Shown in pieces: positions 35,740-46,149 of a stretch of DNA of 64,000 nucleotides. This stretch comes from Rhodoferax potami. Its GTDB lineage: Bacteria > Pseudomonadota > Gammaproteobacteria > Burkholderiales > Burkholderiaceae_C. Both the position numbers and the translations under genes were made by a program. The notes below the pieces were generated by a model. It did no database searches, was not told where the DNA came from, and was given only the letters and a program-made list of their open reading frames with translations. Position 1 is the stretch's first letter, and each line of letters starts with the position of its first letter. The stretch covers positions 1,736,001-1,800,000 of the forward strand of contig NZ_JAVBIJ010000001.1 in assembly GCF_032193765.1 (NCBI RefSeq), given 5' to 3'.

Positions 35740-36909
35740 TCAGGCTGCTTTCTTTTCCATCTCGCGAATGAACCGGTCAAACAGGTACCCGATGTCGTGC
35801 GGACCTGGAGAGGCTTCAGGGTGCCCTTGGAAGCAGAACGCTGGTTTGTCGGTGCGCTCCAAGCCTTGCAAGGTTCCGTCAAACAAGCTGACATGGGTGG
35901 CACGCAGGTTGGCAGGCAAGGTTTTTTCATCCACCGCAAAACCGTGGTTTTGACTGGTGATAGACACTTGGCCGCTGTCGAGGTCTTTGACCGGATGGTT
36001 GGCACCGTGGTGACCGAACTTCATCTTGAAGGTTTTGGCACCGCTGGCCAACGCCATGATCTGGTGGCCCAAGCAAATACCGAAGGTCGGCGTGCCGGTT
36101 TCGATCAATTCCTTGGCTGCTGCAATGGCGTAATCGCAAGGCTCCGGGTCACCGGGGCCGTTGGACAGGAAAATACCGTTGGGGTTGAGCTTGAGCACAT
36201 CGGCTGCTGGCGTTTGCGCCGGCACGACCGTGACCTTGCAACCCCGCTGGGCCAACATGCGCAGGATGTTTTTCTTGACGCCAAAGTCGTAGGCCACCAC
36301 ATGGAACTTGGGAGCGGTTTGCTGGCCATAGCCTTGGCCCAGCGTCCACTCGGCTTCGGTCCAGGCATAGCTCTCTTGGCTGGAGACCACTTTAGCCAAA
36401 TCCAGGCCAGCCATGCTGGGCGCACCTTTGGCCGCAGCGACGGCTTTTTCGATCGCCTCTTTGGTGACCGATTCGCCGGCCGCCAGTGCCATGATGCAGC
36501 CGTTTTGCGCACCTTGGGTACGCAGCTGGCGGGTCAACTGACGGGTATCGATATTGGCAATCGCCACCGTGCCCTCTGCCACCAAGTACTCGGTCAGCGT
36601 TTGGGTTTTACGGAAATTGCTTGCCACCAAGGGCAGGTCTTTGATGATCAAACCTGCCGCAAAGACTTTGTGGGACTCCACGTCTTCGGGGTTGACACCG
36701 TAGTTGCCGATGTGGGGGTAAGTGAGGGTGACGATCTGCTGGCAGTAGCTAGGATCCGTGAGGATTTCCTGATAGCCGGTCATGGAGGTGTTGAACACAA
36801 CCTCGCCGACCGTGGAGCCTGCGGCCCCAATGGAATTGCCAATATAGACCGTGCCGTCTGCGAGCGCCAGGATGGCGGGTGGGGTAGTTCCCTTGAGAGA
36901 CAAAAGCAC
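35740..36909 (-). CDS. carA: Carbamoyl-phosphate synthase small subunit
   Basis: CarA is the glutamine amidotransferase subunit. The likely start is the GTG at 36909, which has GGAG six bases upstream and gives [15 protein letters not shown]; a TTG 11 codons earlier is less likely. The 389-residue protein contains [19 protein letters not shown] and the class I amidotransferase triad: nucleophile Cys in [10 protein letters not shown] and the His/Glu pair in [13 protein letters not shown] -10 element TATAAT lies about 150 bases upstream. Confidence 0.95.
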   Translation of the reverse strand: MLLSLKGTTPPAILALADGTVYIGNSIGAAGSTVGEVVFNTSMTGYQEILTDPSYCQQIVTLTYPHIGNYGVNPEDVESHKVFAAGLIIKDLPLVASNFRKTQTLTEYLVAEGTVAIANIDTRQLTRQLRTQGAQNGCIMALAAGESVTKEAIEKAVAAAKGAPSMAGLDLAKVVSSQESYAWTEAEWTLGQGYGQQTAPKFHVVAYDFGVKKNILRMLAQRGCKVTVVPAQTPAADVLKLNPNGIFLSNGPGDPEPCDYAIAAAKELIETGTPTFGICLGHQIMALASGAKTFKMKFGHHGANHPVKDLDSGQVSITSQNHGFAVDEKTLPANLRATHVSLFDGTLQGLERTDKPAFCFQGHPEASPGPHDIGYLFDRFIREMEKKAA

Positions 36910-37059
36910 TGGTTTCTCCGAATGTTTTACGGGTACGCCCAAACGCGCTCAAGACAGGCTCTTGGCGGGTGCCGCGCAGGATGTGAGTCCTTGCGGATGC
37001 TTTTTACGAGGGAATGTGCAGAGTTGCGCTTGGGACGGCTGTTTTCTGGAAAGCCTCTG

Positions 37060-37065
37060 ATTATA
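37060..37065 (-). promoter_or_regulatory. Probable -10 element of the carA promoter
   Basis: Minus-strand TATAAT, a perfect -10 hexamer, with only a weak -35 candidate about 17-18 bases upstream. It leaves a leader of roughly 140 bases before carA in which no certain regulatory fold was recognised. Confidence 0.5.
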
Positions 37066-37090
37066 ACCGAGGGCAAACCCGAATTCAGTT

Positions 37091-37861
37091 TCAGGCAAGC
37101 TTCAAACTGCTGGCATGCAGACAAATGGCTGCTGCTGCGGCCACATTGAGAGACTCCTCGCCCCCCGGCTGGCCAATGCGGGCAAAGACGGTGGCGCGCG
37201 CCATCAGGGCCTCAGAGACACCCTGCCCTTCATGCCCCATCGCCCAGGCACAGGGATGCGGCAAATCAAGTCGCTGCACCAAATCCCCTTGGTGTGAGCT
37301 GGTCACCACCAAGGGCACACGCAGGGCATCTAGGTCTGCCAGTTCCAAGCCCTCGACCAATTGGAGTCCGAAATGTGCACCCATGCCAGCGCGCAAAACT
37401 TTGGGGCTCCATAAAGCGGCCGCCCCTTTGAGCGCCAACACTTGGCGAAAGCCGAATGCGCCCGCACTGCGCAGGATGGAGCCCACATTCCCCGCGTCTT
37501 GCACCCGGTCGAGAATGACGGTGGCGGCATCGGGGTCTATGGCGGCAGCGGCCGGCAAATCGACCACAAAGCCAACACGGGCCGGCGACTCCAAGCCACT
37601 GATCTCGTGGAACGCCCCATCCGGAATCACTACGATTTTGATAGCTGCTCGCGCATATTCGACGGGGGCTAGAGGCCAAAATGACTCAGAAGCCACCAAC
37701 ACTGCAGGCTTCACACCACGGGTCAAGGCGGCTCCGCACAGGTGGTCTCCCTCGATCCAGAATCGCCCGGCTTTGCGATAGGCGGTGTTGTCGGTGCTGA
37801 GTTTGCGCAATTCTTTAAGAAGTGCGTTCTCACGGGAGCTGATGAATACAGGTTCGGTCAT
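37091..37861 (-). CDS. TrmH/SpoU-family RNA 2'-O-methyltransferase
   Basis: The 256-residue protein has the SPOUT knot motifs: motif 1 DAGNVGSILRSAGAFG, motif 2 AMGHEGQGVS and motif 3 GEESLNVAAAAAI. The N-terminal substrate-binding part (FISSRENALLKELRKL and YRKAGRFWIEGDHL) is typical of 23S rRNA or tRNA methylases of this family, but the exact target nucleotide is not readable. It follows rnhB by six bases. Residues about 61-76 (FWPLAPVEYARAAIKI) are encoded by dispersed repeat copy 5 in frame and lie in the linker between the two domains. Confidence 0.88.
   Translation of the reverse strand: MTEPVFISSRENALLKELRKLSTDNTAYRKAGRFWIEGDHLCGAALTRGVKPAVLVASESFWPLAPVEYARAAIKIVVIPDGAFHEISGLESPARVGFVVDLPAAAAIDPDAATVILDRVQDAGNVGSILRSAGAFGFRQVLALKGAAALWSPKVLRAGMGAHFGLQLVEGLELADLDALRVPLVVTSSHQGDLVQRLDLPHPCAWAMGHEGQGVSEALMARATVFARIGQPGGEESLNVAAAAAICLHASSLKLA
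37636..37681 (+). repeat. Dispersed AGCTGCT repeat, copy 5 (inside the TrmH-family gene)
   Basis: TTTTGATAGCTGCTCGCGCA, then TATTCGACGGGGGCTAGAGG and CCAAAA. Sixteen bases in a row of its core equal copy 4. Read by the gene on the minus strand it gives EYARAAIKI. Confidence 0.85.
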
Positions 37862-37867
37862 AGCGGT

Positions 37868-38503
37868 TTAGAGCACCCGGGTGACCGGCGCAAAAGTTTT
37901 ACGGTGCGCGGGACACGCACCATGGGCCTCAAGGGCGGCAAGATGCACCGCGGTCCCATAGCCTTTGTGGGCGGCGAAACCGTACTGGGGATACTGAGCA
38001 TCCAGCTCAGCGCACCAGCGGTCACGGGTCACCTTGGCGAGAATGGAGGCGGCTGAGATCGCAGGCACGGTTGCATCCCCCTTGACGATTGCCTCGGCCA
38101 ACACGTCAAGGACCGGCAAGCGGTTGCCGTCGACCAGCACTTTGGCAGGCTTCAAGCGCAAGCCCTCCACCGCACGGCGCATGGCCAGCAAGGTGGCTTG
38201 CAGGATATTGATTTCATCGATCTCCTCGACAGAGGCCTGTGCAATCGAGCAGCACAGAGCCTTGGCGCGGATTTCGTCAAACAGCTTTTCGCGACGGGCT
38301 GCCGTCAGTTTTTTGGAGTCATTCAACCCGGCGATAGGACGCAAGTCATCCAGAATGACCGCCGCGGCGACTACAGGCCCAGCCAGCGGACCACGGCCGG
38401 CCTCATCCACACCAGCCATGAGCCCGGGCAGGTCCCAACTGAAGGCTACTTGCTGCACCCCGGGCACAGCAACTTTAGCTTTGGAGGACTTTTTCGATGG
38501 CAT
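37868..38503 (-). CDS. rnhB: Ribonuclease HII
   Basis: RNase HII removes ribonucleotides from DNA. The ATG at 38503 ([11 protein letters not shown]) is used; a GTG eight codons earlier is also possible, and both lie within the 3' end of lpxB, an overlap of about 29 bases. The 211-residue protein shows the catalytic acidic residues in [15 protein letters not shown], the GLNDSKKL motif and VLVDGNRLP, with [19 protein letters not shown] further on. It is part of the lpx cluster in most proteobacteria. Confidence 0.95.
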   Translation of the reverse strand: MPSKKSSKAKVAVPGVQQVAFSWDLPGLMAGVDEAGRGPLAGPVVAAAVILDDLRPIAGLNDSKKLTAARREKLFDEIRAKALCCSIAQASVEEIDEINILQATLLAMRRAVEGLRLKPAKVLVDGNRLPVLDVLAEAIVKGDATVPAISAASILAKVTRDRWCAELDAQYPQYGFAAHKGYGTAVHLAALEAHGACPAHRKTFAPVTRVL

Positions 38504-39656
38504 CGGTCGCAAGGGTGGCGGTATCACGCCGCAAATCAGTGTGCAGCGTGCGGAAAGTGGATTGAAGGGCCGCTATTTTGGCAGGCTCGCTGCGCGCCGC
38601 GTCCAGCCACTGGAGCGTGGCCTGCGCCAATGCAGCAGGGGTTGCGTCGTCTTGCAGGATCTCTTGCACCACGAAATCCCGACACAAAATATTGGGCAGG
38701 CCTACCCACGGCTGCAAGCGTTTGCGCCGCATGATTTGCCACGATAACCAGGACATGTGGTAGCCGATCACCATGGGCCGCTTGAACAGAGCGGCCTCCA
38801 GGGTGGCGGTACCGCTGGCAATCAAGGTGACGTCGCATGCAGCCAAGGCCGTATGGCTCTGCCCGGTCAACAACTGCAAGCGGCTGCCGATTCCGCTGCG
38901 CTCTGCAATAGCGGTGATTTCGGGTAACAAGCCGGGTACTGCAGGCACTATAAATTTGATAGCAGCTCGCGCATTCAGCATGAGGGCTGCAGCCTTAAAG
39001 AATCGCAAGGCGAGGTGCCGGATCTCGGATTGACGGCTACCCGGCAAGATAGCCACCACCTCATCTTCCGGCTGCAAGCCCAAGGCGTGTCGTGCGGCGG
39101 CTTTGTCAGGGTCCATAGGAATGACGTTTGCCAGCGGGTGTCCCACATAGGTAGACGCTATGCCGTGGGACGCCAACAATGCAGGCTCGAAAGGAAAGAT
39201 GCACAGCACATGGTCTGTGCTCTGGCGCAGCTTTTCCACCCGCTCCGGCCGCCAGGCCCAGATCGAGGGACAAACGAAATGCACCGTTTTGACACCGTGC
39301 TGTTTGAGCCGGGCTTCGAGGGCCAGGTTGAAATCCGGGGCATCAACGCCGATGAATACATCCGGCTTGTCCGCCAGCAATCGATCACCCAAGGATGCAC
39401 GAATCCCCACGATCTCGCGGTAGCGCCGCAGCAACTCCCAGCTGAATCCGTGTACCGCCAATTTGTGGTGCGGCCACCAGGCGTCGAAGCCTTGCTTGGC
39501 CATCTGCGGGCCGCCGATTCCGCCCGACGTGGCGGCAGGCCAGCGTGCACGCATGCCGGCAAGCAGCAAGCCAGCTAGCAGATCGCCGGAAGCCTCGCCC
39601 GCAACGAGCGCGAGGGATGGCTCTGAACCGGGGCACGTACTCCTCGCCATGGCCAT
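38475..39656 (-). CDS. lpxB: Lipid-A-disaccharide synthase
   Basis: LpxB condenses lipid X with UDP-2,3-diacylglucosamine to the lipid A disaccharide. The 393 residues show [40 protein letters not shown], the LPGSRQSEI loop and [20 protein letters not shown], all characteristic. Residues 222-237 ([16 protein letters not shown]) come from dispersed repeat copy 6, in frame, at the helix-strand passage after the LPGSRQSEI loop, where other LpxB proteins are also variable. It lies 16 bases downstream of lpxA and overlaps rnhB. Confidence 0.96.
   Translation of the reverse strand: MAMARSTCPGSEPSLALVAGEASGDLLAGLLLAGMRARWPAATSGGIGGPQMAKQGFDAWWPHHKLAVHGFSWELLRRYREIVGIRASLGDRLLADKPDVFIGVDAPDFNLALEARLKQHGVKTVHFVCPSIWAWRPERVEKLRQSTDHVLCIFPFEPALLASHGIASTYVGHPLANVIPMDPDKAAARHALGLQPEDEVVAILPGSRQSEIRHLALRFFKAAALMLNARAAIKFIVPAVPGLLPEITAIAERSGIGSRLQLLTGQSHTALAACDVTLIASGTATLEAALFKRPMVIGYHMSWLSWQIMRRKRLQPWVGLPNILCRDFVVQEILQDDATPAALAQATLQWLDAARSEPAKIAALQSTFRTLHTDLRRDTATLATDAIEKVLQS
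38948..38993 (+). repeat. Dispersed AGCTGCT repeat, copy 6 (inside lpxB)
   Basis: CTATAAATTTGATAGCAGCT, then CGCGCATTCAGCATGAGGGC and TGCAGCC. More diverged in the second half than copies 4 and 5. Read by lpxB it gives [11 protein letters not shown]. Confidence 0.78.
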
Positions 39657-39672
39657 CCAGCAAAAAACGCGC

Positions 39673-40467
39673 TTAGCGCACGATACCGCGCTGCGCGGAC
39701 ACGCCAGCGAGGAAGGTGTTCATCATGGCGACGTCTGGGGCTGTTTCAGGGCGTTCTGCGGCCATGAGCGCGATGCGTTCCTTGGCTTGCTCCAGCGCAA
39801 GGTCATCGCGATAGAGCGCTTTGTGGATCGCTTTGATGCCCGAGATACGCTCCGGCGTCCAACCCCGGCGGCGCAAACCTTCAAAGTTCATCGACCGCGC
39901 AGCGGCCGGTTGCCCTTGGCACATCACAAAGGGCGGCAAATCGGCAAACAACAAAGAGCACATAGCGCTCATGCTGTGCGCGCCCAAACGCACGAACTGG
40001 TGGACCACGGTAAACCCACCGAGAATGACCCAATCGTCCACATGCACATGACCTGCCAACTGGGAGTTGTTGGCGAAGATAACGTGATTGCCCACCACAC
40101 AGTCGTGCGCAAGGTGCACATAGGCCATGATCCAGTTGTCGTTGCCCACGCGGGTCACACCGGCATCGCCCGGCGAACCGATATTGAAGGTGCAGAACTC
40201 GCGGATCGTATTGCGGTCACCAATCATCAGTTCGCAAGGCTCACCCGCATATTTCTTGTCTTGCGGGATCGCGCCCAAAGAGTTGAACTGAAAGATCCGG
40301 TTGTCTTGCCCGATCGTGGTGTGCCCCTCGATCACGCAATGCGGGCCGACCGTCGTGCCGGCACCGATACGCACATGCGGGCCGATCACAGTGTATGGAC
40401 CGACGGTGACCGAGCTGTCGAGCTCAGCACCGGGCGAAACGATGGCGGTGGGATGTACGTTTGACAC
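39673..40467 (-). CDS. lpxA: Acyl-ACP-UDP-N-acetylglucosamine O-acyltransferase
   Basis: LpxA starts lipid A synthesis by acylating UDP-GlcNAc. The 264-residue protein is built of hexapeptide repeats (left-handed beta helix): [26 protein letters not shown] and so on, with the catalytic His in [15 protein letters not shown]. The C-terminal helical part is about residues 190-264. It lies nine bases downstream of fabZ. Confidence 0.97.
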   Translation of the reverse strand: MSNVHPTAIVSPGAELDSSVTVGPYTVIGPHVRIGAGTTVGPHCVIEGHTTIGQDNRIFQFNSLGAIPQDKKYAGEPCELMIGDRNTIREFCTFNIGSPGDAGVTRVGNDNWIMAYVHLAHDCVVGNHVIFANNSQLAGHVHVDDWVILGGFTVVHQFVRLGAHSMSAMCSLLFADLPPFVMCQGQPAAARSMNFEGLRRRGWTPERISGIKAIHKALYRDDLALEQAKERIALMAAERPETAPDVAMMNTFLAGVSAQRGIVR

Positions 40468-40476
40468 GTCTAGCCC

Positions 40477-40917
40477 TTAGCTAATGGCGCGCATGGCGCA
40501 GGTCAACTCGGCCTCGCAGGCCAACTCATCCCCGACCATGGCACTGGCTTTGAATTTAAAGATTCCGGCTTTCATACGCAGCATTTCCACGTTGAGCGTG
40601 AGCTGGTCGCCCGGCTCTACCGGGCGCTTGAAGCGTGCGCCGTCGATCCCTGCAAAGTAGTAGACCATCTGGTCGTTAGGAGAGGTATCCAGCGCATCGA
40701 AAGCCAGCAAGGCGGCGGCTTGGGCCAGTGCTTCCAACATCAACACACCCGGCATCACGGGGCGGTGAGGGAAATGCCCCTCAAAAAACGGCTCGTTGAT
40801 CGTGACGTTCTTCAGCGCCTTGATGGTTTTGCCTTTTTCCAACTCAAGCACGCGATCCACCAACAAAAATGGATAACGGTGCGGCAATTGCTTCAAAATT
40901 TTATGGATATCCATCAT
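40477..40917 (-). CDS. fabZ: 3-hydroxyacyl-ACP dehydratase FabZ
   Basis: FabZ dehydrates 3-hydroxyacyl-ACP in fatty acid synthesis and competes with LpxA/LpxD for 3-hydroxyacyl-ACP. In 146 residues the catalytic pair is visible as H48 in [27 protein letters not shown] sequence and E62. [13 protein letters not shown] near the start is also diagnostic. The start overlaps lpxD by four bases if the first of two Met codons is used. Confidence 0.97.
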   Translation of the reverse strand: MMDIHKILKQLPHRYPFLLVDRVLELEKGKTIKALKNVTINEPFFEGHFPHRPVMPGVLMLEALAQAAALLAFDALDTSPNDQMVYYFAGIDGARFKRPVEPGDQLTLNVEMLRMKAGIFKFKASAMVGDELACEAELTCAMRAIS

Positions 40918-41918
40918 GGCTTCTTCTCTTTTTCCAAGGTTTTAATTCGATCGCGCAGGCTGTGCAGTTGCTTCAATGAAGCCGCATTGCGCTCCCAATT
41001 GGCGTTTTCATCCAGAGGGAAAATCCCCGTATATTGACCCGGCTTGTGTATCGACTTGCTCACTACAGTGGCTGCAGAAACATGCACTCCTGGGGCCAAG
41101 GACAGATGGCCGAGGATGATCGCCCCCCCACCCACCGTGCAGCCCGTGCCGATAGTGGCAGATCCGGCAACGCCAACGCAACCCGCCATTGCCGCGTGTG
41201 CGCCGATGCGGACGTTGTGGCCAATCTGAATCAGGTTGTCCAGCTTGACCCCATCCTCAATCACCGTGTCTTGCAAGGCACCACGGTCGATGCAGGTGTT
41301 GGCACCGATTTCTACGTCATTGCCAATTCTGACAGCGCCCAATTGCTCAATTTTTTCCCAGCGAGCACCGTCAGGAGCGAAGCCAAAACCATCAGCACCG
41401 ATGACCACGCCCGCATGCACGATACAACGATCACCAATGTGGCAATCCTCGCCCACTGTGACCCGTGACTTCAATACCGTGTGTTCGCCGACACGAGCAC
41501 CCGCCTCGATGACGCACAAAGGGCCGATGCGAGCTGTTGCCGCAATATGGGCATCTGGGTGCACCACTGCACTGGGGTGAACCAGGGGCTCGTTACCGAT
41601 GGGGCGCGCTGTTAGCTGCCGCCAAAGCTGCGTCAATCGCGCGAAATACAGATAAGGATTGGGCGAGACGATACAGGGGCCGCGACGAGCGCCGTCTGCC
41701 GCCATGGCCGGGCTCACGATCACGCAGCCTGCTCGACTCAGAGACAGCTGTTGCTGGTACTTCGGGTTACTGAGGAAGCTGATGTCTTGCGCCGTGGCTG
41801 ATTCCAAAGGCGCAAGGCCTGAAATCATGACATCGCCCGGACCGATAAGCTCTCCACCAAGGTTCAATACCAAGGAGGAAAGCGAATGGGAACTCACATG
41901 AGATAACGCTTGCGACAA
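40914..41918 (-). CDS. lpxD: UDP-3-O-(3-hydroxyacyl)glucosamine N-acyltransferase
   Basis: LpxD adds the second 3-hydroxyacyl chain of lipid A. The 334-residue protein has a uridine-binding N-terminal domain (about 1-100, with [22 protein letters not shown]), a hexapeptide-repeat beta helix and the active His in [23 protein letters not shown]-terminal helix (about 310-334) follows. It sits between the skp-like gene and fabZ, as in most proteobacteria. Confidence 0.97.
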   Translation of the reverse strand: MSQALSHVSSHSLSSLVLNLGGELIGPGDVMISGLAPLESATAQDISFLSNPKYQQQLSLSRAGCVIVSPAMAADGARRGPCIVSPNPYLYFARLTQLWRQLTARPIGNEPLVHPSAVVHPDAHIAATARIGPLCVIEAGARVGEHTVLKSRVTVGEDCHIGDRCIVHAGVVIGADGFGFAPDGARWEKIEQLGAVRIGNDVEIGANTCIDRGALQDTVIEDGVKLDNLIQIGHNVRIGAHAAMAGCVGVAGSATIGTGCTVGGGAIILGHLSLAPGVHVSAATVVSKSIHKPGQYTGIFPLDENANWERNAASLKQLHSLRDRIKTLEKEKKP

Positions 41919-41921
41919 AGT

Positions 41922-42431
41922 TTATTTGGCGCTTTGGTTGAGGATTTTCAGCACCTTCTCGGTGATGTCATGACGTGGGCTGCTGTAGACCACTTCTTGG
42001 ATCACGATGTCGTACTTCTCGTCCGTAGCAACTTGTTTCACTGCCTTGTTCGCCTTGTCCAACACCTGTTGCAACTCTTCATTACGGCGGCCATTCAAGT
42101 CTTCTTGGAATTCACGCTGCTTGCGCTGGAAGTCGCGATTTTGCTCCGCAAATTCTTTCTGACGCGTGGTCCGCTGAGCCTCGGACATAGCCGGCGCGTC
42201 GCGCTCGAACTTGTCGCTCATAGACTTCAGCGACTGCTGAACGTCCGCGAGATCTTTCTGGCGCTTGGAAAACTCCGCCTCCAACTTCGCCTGTGCGGCC
42301 TTGGCGGGCGCAGACTCTGTCGTAATGCGTTGTGTATTGATGTAACCGACCTTGGACTCTTGGGCAAAACCGCCGGTGGCCGTCAAAGCCATCGCAGCTA
42401 CCAACACCCATTTGATTTGTGCTGTTTTCAT
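41922..42431 (-). CDS. skp: Skp/OmpH-family periplasmic chaperone
   Basis: Skp holds unfolded outer-membrane proteins in the periplasm on the way to BamA. The 169-residue precursor has a signal peptide ending AGGFAQ-like (ALTATGGFAQ), then SKVGYINTQRITTES and a long charged coiled coil (about residues 45-130), the tentacles of the trimer. The ATG shares one base with the bamA stop (TAATG), so translation is coupled. Four bases separate it from lpxD. Confidence 0.93.
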   Translation of the reverse strand: MKTAQIKWVLVAAMALTATGGFAQESKVGYINTQRITTESAPAKAAQAKLEAEFSKRQKDLADVQQSLKSMSDKFERDAPAMSEAQRTTRQKEFAEQNRDFQRKQREFQEDLNGRRNEELQQVLDKANKAVKQVATDEKYDIVIQEVVYSSPRHDITEKVLKILNQSAK

Positions 42432-44728
42432 TAAAAAGTGGTTCCAATTTGAAATTGAATGGACTGCATTTTATCTGCGTCAAATTTGGATAATGGCCGG
42501 GCAAAAGCCAAACGCAAAGGTCCAACCGGTGAAATCCAACTAATACCCACACCGAAAGAAGAACGCATTTCAGAGAGCTGAATAGCCTCATTAGGCGCGT
42601 AGATGCCACCCGCGTCGACGAAGGCAAAGCCGCGCAAGGTACGGTCATTCCCACCACCGGGCAACGGAGACAATAGCTCCGCGTTGAACACTACTTTCTT
42701 CGCACCGCCTGTCGAAGTCAACGAAGCGGCTCGTTGAGCTGCTGTCGTGAGACTTCCCTGCTCGAAGCCACGGACCGAGCCGAGTCCACCCAGGTAGTAG
42801 TTTTTAAAAATCGGATAGGAACCGGAACCAGTCGCAGCTCCGATGGACAGCTCACTATTGAAAGCCGCGGTCACTCTGCGGGTAACGGGCACAAATTGCT
42901 GGTACTGCGCCGTTCCGCGAACGTAGCGCATGTCACCGCCCACACTCCATTCACCGTTGGTGCGAATCACCCGACCGGTACTGGGCACCAATGCGCTGTC
43001 ACGGGTGTCACGCGACCAACCTATCGTCACAGGCACCGCAGTTGCGCTGTAACCAAACTCGTTGGCATAGTCTTGATAGACCGTGGGTAGAAGTGTCCCT
43101 GGAATGATTCGCGTCTTGTCCGCACCCAACCCGAAAAACACGGTGTCTGAATCGGAAAATGGAACCCCAAAACGGACACCGATACCCGTAGTCTCAATCG
43201 CGTAGGTGGATGCATCGTCGTAAGGGCGCGAGGTCCGCTGATACAGATCAAAGGTTCGCGACACACCGTCATCCGTAAAGTACGGATCTGAAGTGCTGAG
43301 CACTACAGTGCGGTTGGACTTGCTCGTATTGACTTCAATGCCGAGGGAATTGCCGGACCCGAAAGCATTCTCCTGCTTGAATCCGAAAGACAGTCCCAAG
43401 CCGTCAGCGCTCGAAATACCTGCCCCCAAACTGATGCTTCCTGTAGGCTTTTCCACCACAGAAATGGTGAGGTCTACCTGATCAGGAGCACCTGCTACCT
43501 CTTGGGTTTCGATGCCCACATTGGTGAAGTAGCCCAGCCGATCAACACGATTTCGGGACAAGCGAATTTTTTCACCGTCGTACCAAGCGGCTTCAAGCTG
43601 ACGGAATTCGCGGCGAATCACTTCGTCGCGAGTCCGGTCGTTACCCGCAACATTGATACGCCGCACGTATACACGGCGTGAGGGCTCGCCCACGAGAGTA
43701 ATTTCCACGCGATTGGTAGTGCGATCGATCTCTGTGCGAGCTTCAGCACGAGCGAAAGCATAGCCAAAATTCGCAAAATAATCAGTGAACCCCTTTGTTG
43801 TCTGAGCCACGTCTGTCGCGTTGTAAGGCTCACCTGCCTTGATCGTTACCAAGGACTGAAATTCGGCTTCCTTACCCAAAAAATTGCCAGCCAGCTTGAT
43901 GTTGGATACCGCAAATTGCTCTCCTTCAGTCATGCTGAGCGTGATCGCAATGTCTTTTTTGTCCGGGGAGATGGCCACTTGGGTAGAGTCCACCTTGAAC
44001 TCCAAAAAACCACGCGCCAAATAATATGAACGGAGTGTCTCTACATCCGCGTTCAATTTGGTACGCGTGTACCGGTTGGATTTGGTGTACCAACTCAGCC
44101 AATTCCCCGTGTCTGAATCGAACAGACCACGCAGCGTGCTTGAAGAAAACGATTTATTGCCAACGAACGAAATCTCACTGATTTTGGCAACTTCACCTTC
44201 CGTGACAGCGAAGCTCACGTTTACCCGGTTGCGCTCAATCGGCGTGACTGTGGTGACAATTTCTACGGCATACATGCTCTTGCTGATGTACTGCCGTTTT
44301 AACTCCTGCTCAGCGCGATCGACAAGCGCCTTGTCAAAGGGGCGACCATCCGACAGCCCAATATCGCGCAAGGCGCGTTTGAGAACGTCCTTGTCGAACT
44401 CCCGATTTCCAGAGAAATCGACGTCCGCCACGTTGGGACGCTCTTCCACAATCACAACGACTACGCCATTGTTACTCTCGATGCGCACGTCCTTGAATAA
44501 ACCCAAGGCGAACAAAGCGCGTATGGACGCCGCTGCCTTTTCATCGGTATAGGTGTCCCCCACGCGGACCGGGATAGACGCAAAAACGGTACCTGCTTCG
44601 ACACGCTGCAAGCCTTCGACACGGATGTCTTTCACCGGAAATGGGTCGACGGCCCAAGCATTTTGGATCAGGAACGCCAAAAGACCACCCACGGCCGCAA
44701 AACGGACCTTGCGGCTGCTTGATTTCAT
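42431..44728 (-). CDS. bamA: Outer-membrane assembly factor BamA
   Basis: BamA inserts beta-barrel proteins into the outer membrane. The ATG at 44728 (MKSSSRKVRFAAVGG) gives 765 residues with a signal peptide ending NAWA. Five POTRA domains follow (about 27-425), starting FPVKDIRVEGLQRVEAGTVF, and a 16-strand barrel with the loop-6 motif GSVRGFEQGSL. The last residue is Phe (IQFQIGTTF), the usual barrel signal. The neighbours rseP and skp fit its role. Confidence 0.97.
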   Translation of the reverse strand: MKSSSRKVRFAAVGGLLAFLIQNAWAVDPFPVKDIRVEGLQRVEAGTVFASIPVRVGDTYTDEKAAASIRALFALGLFKDVRIESNNGVVVVIVEERPNVADVDFSGNREFDKDVLKRALRDIGLSDGRPFDKALVDRAEQELKRQYISKSMYAVEIVTTVTPIERNRVNVSFAVTEGEVAKISEISFVGNKSFSSSTLRGLFDSDTGNWLSWYTKSNRYTRTKLNADVETLRSYYLARGFLEFKVDSTQVAISPDKKDIAITLSMTEGEQFAVSNIKLAGNFLGKEAEFQSLVTIKAGEPYNATDVAQTTKGFTDYFANFGYAFARAEARTEIDRTTNRVEITLVGEPSRRVYVRRINVAGNDRTRDEVIRREFRQLEAAWYDGEKIRLSRNRVDRLGYFTNVGIETQEVAGAPDQVDLTISVVEKPTGSISLGAGISSADGLGLSFGFKQENAFGSGNSLGIEVNTSKSNRTVVLSTSDPYFTDDGVSRTFDLYQRTSRPYDDASTYAIETTGIGVRFGVPFSDSDTVFFGLGADKTRIIPGTLLPTVYQDYANEFGYSATAVPVTIGWSRDTRDSALVPSTGRVIRTNGEWSVGGDMRYVRGTAQYQQFVPVTRRVTAAFNSELSIGAATGSGSYPIFKNYYLGGLGSVRGFEQGSLTTAAQRAASLTSTGGAKKVVFNAELLSPLPGGGNDRTLRGFAFVDAGGIYAPNEAIQLSEMRSSFGVGISWISPVGPLRLAFARPLSKFDADKMQSIQFQIGTTF

Positions 44729-44775
44729 TAATTTCAATTTGAATCTCCGAGGGTCTAGGTTGCCACGACGGTGGC

Positions 44776-46134
44776 CTAACCCAAGATATGTTGGATGTCG
44801 TTGTACAAGGCAACCGACATCATCACCAACAACAACGCAATTCCGAGTCGTTGCAGTCGTTCCCACCACTTTTCAGGCACCGGACGACCGGTGACACCTT
44901 CCCAAAGATAATACATCAGGTGCCCGCCATCCAAGACAGGCAGAGGTAGAAGGTTGAGCACCCCCAAGCTGATGCTCACCAAAGCGAGAAATCCTACAAA
45001 AGAGACAAAACCCAGTGCAGCTGACTTACCCGCATAGTCCGCAATTGCCAGGGGCCCGTTCAGGTTGGTCAGCGATACCTGACCCGTCAGCATTTGCCCC
45101 ATGGTTGTGAGCGACATCCATGCGATATCGCCGGTCTTTTTTACGGCGCGCGATATGCCCTCGAAGAACCCGTACTGAACCTCCACCATTTCAGGTATCG
45201 AGCCCACAAAGGCCCCTACCCTCCCTATCGGTTGCCCGCCAGAGCGATCAAGCGCAGGAGTAACGGACAGACTCAAGCTGTCGGAGCCTCGGACGACGAC
45301 CCACTCCATCGCCTTTTCAGGGGAGGAGCGAATCATCGTACGCAATGTAGATGCATCAGCAATGGAAGTTCCGTTGACCGATGTGACCAAATCATTGAAC
45401 TGCAAACCCGCCAAAGCTGCGCGCGAATCAGGCGCTACGTCCCCCAACACCGGCTTGGAAAAAGGAGATACCCACCCAATTCTCTGAAACATAGACGCAT
45501 CTGCTGCGTTAGTCGATGTTTGGCCAAAACTGAGCGGCCGGACAACCGGTGAGCCAGACGTTTTTTCCTGGCCCGGTACGGTTTCAATAAAAAGTGTCGA
45601 TTGCGCCAGTGCCGCCGATGTCAGGCGCCAGCGAAATTCATCAAAAGTTTGAACTGGTTCGAGTGCATCCGGTGAGGTCCCAACGCGTAATACGCGCTCG
45701 CCGCCAGTCCACCCCCCCATTTCCGCTTGAGAACCCGTGACCGGGACTGGCAAGACAGGCGCAGCCGCCGGAGTCGCTTGCCAATTCAGCAAGGAGTACA
45801 GCAATACTGCGAAGACCAGATTAACCAACGGACCTGCAGCCACGATGGCGCTTCGCCTGCTGAGGGACTGGGTGTTGAATGCTTGATGGCGATCCGCAGG
45901 GTCCACTTCTGCTTCGCGCTCGTCGAGCATTTTTACGTATCCGCCCAAAGGAATCAGGCTCACGGCGAATTCTGTACCGCTCCGAGAGCTCACCCTGCTC
46001 CAGAGCCTAGGGCCAAAGCCGATTGAAAACCGCAAAACCTTGACCCCACAGGCACGCGCAACGATGTAGTGCCCCCACTCGTGCACAGCAACCAATAGGC
46101 CTATCGCAACAAGGAAGGCGACTATGGTTTGCAT
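44776..46134 (-). CDS. rseP: Site-2 protease RseP
   Basis: RseP cleaves anti-sigma factor RseA and clears signal peptide remnants. The 452-residue membrane protein has the zinc site HEWGH (H18, E19, H22) in the first helix, two PDZ-like domains (about 125-300), and the second active-site motif LDGGHLMYY near residue 400, followed by a last helix. It lies between dxr and bamA. Confidence 0.95.
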   Translation of the reverse strand: MQTIVAFLVAIGLLVAVHEWGHYIVARACGVKVLRFSIGFGPRLWSRVSSRSGTEFAVSLIPLGGYVKMLDEREAEVDPADRHQAFNTQSLSRRSAIVAAGPLVNLVFAVLLYSLLNWQATPAAAPVLPVPVTGSQAEMGGWTGGERVLRVGTSPDALEPVQTFDEFRWRLTSAALAQSTLFIETVPGQEKTSGSPVVRPLSFGQTSTNAADASMFQRIGWVSPFSKPVLGDVAPDSRAALAGLQFNDLVTSVNGTSIADASTLRTMIRSSPEKAMEWVVVRGSDSLSLSVTPALDRSGGQPIGRVGAFVGSIPEMVEVQYGFFEGISRAVKKTGDIAWMSLTTMGQMLTGQVSLTNLNGPLAIADYAGKSAALGFVSFVGFLALVSISLGVLNLLPLPVLDGGHLMYYLWEGVTGRPVPEKWWERLQRLGIALLLVMMSVALYNDIQHILG

Positions 46135-46149
46135 GGATTTCCTCTTATT

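Noticed and set aside
35797..37149. 450-codon open frame antisense to carA
   Set aside because: Opposite a conserved gene; runs on through the carA promoter into the next gene without any start or motif support.
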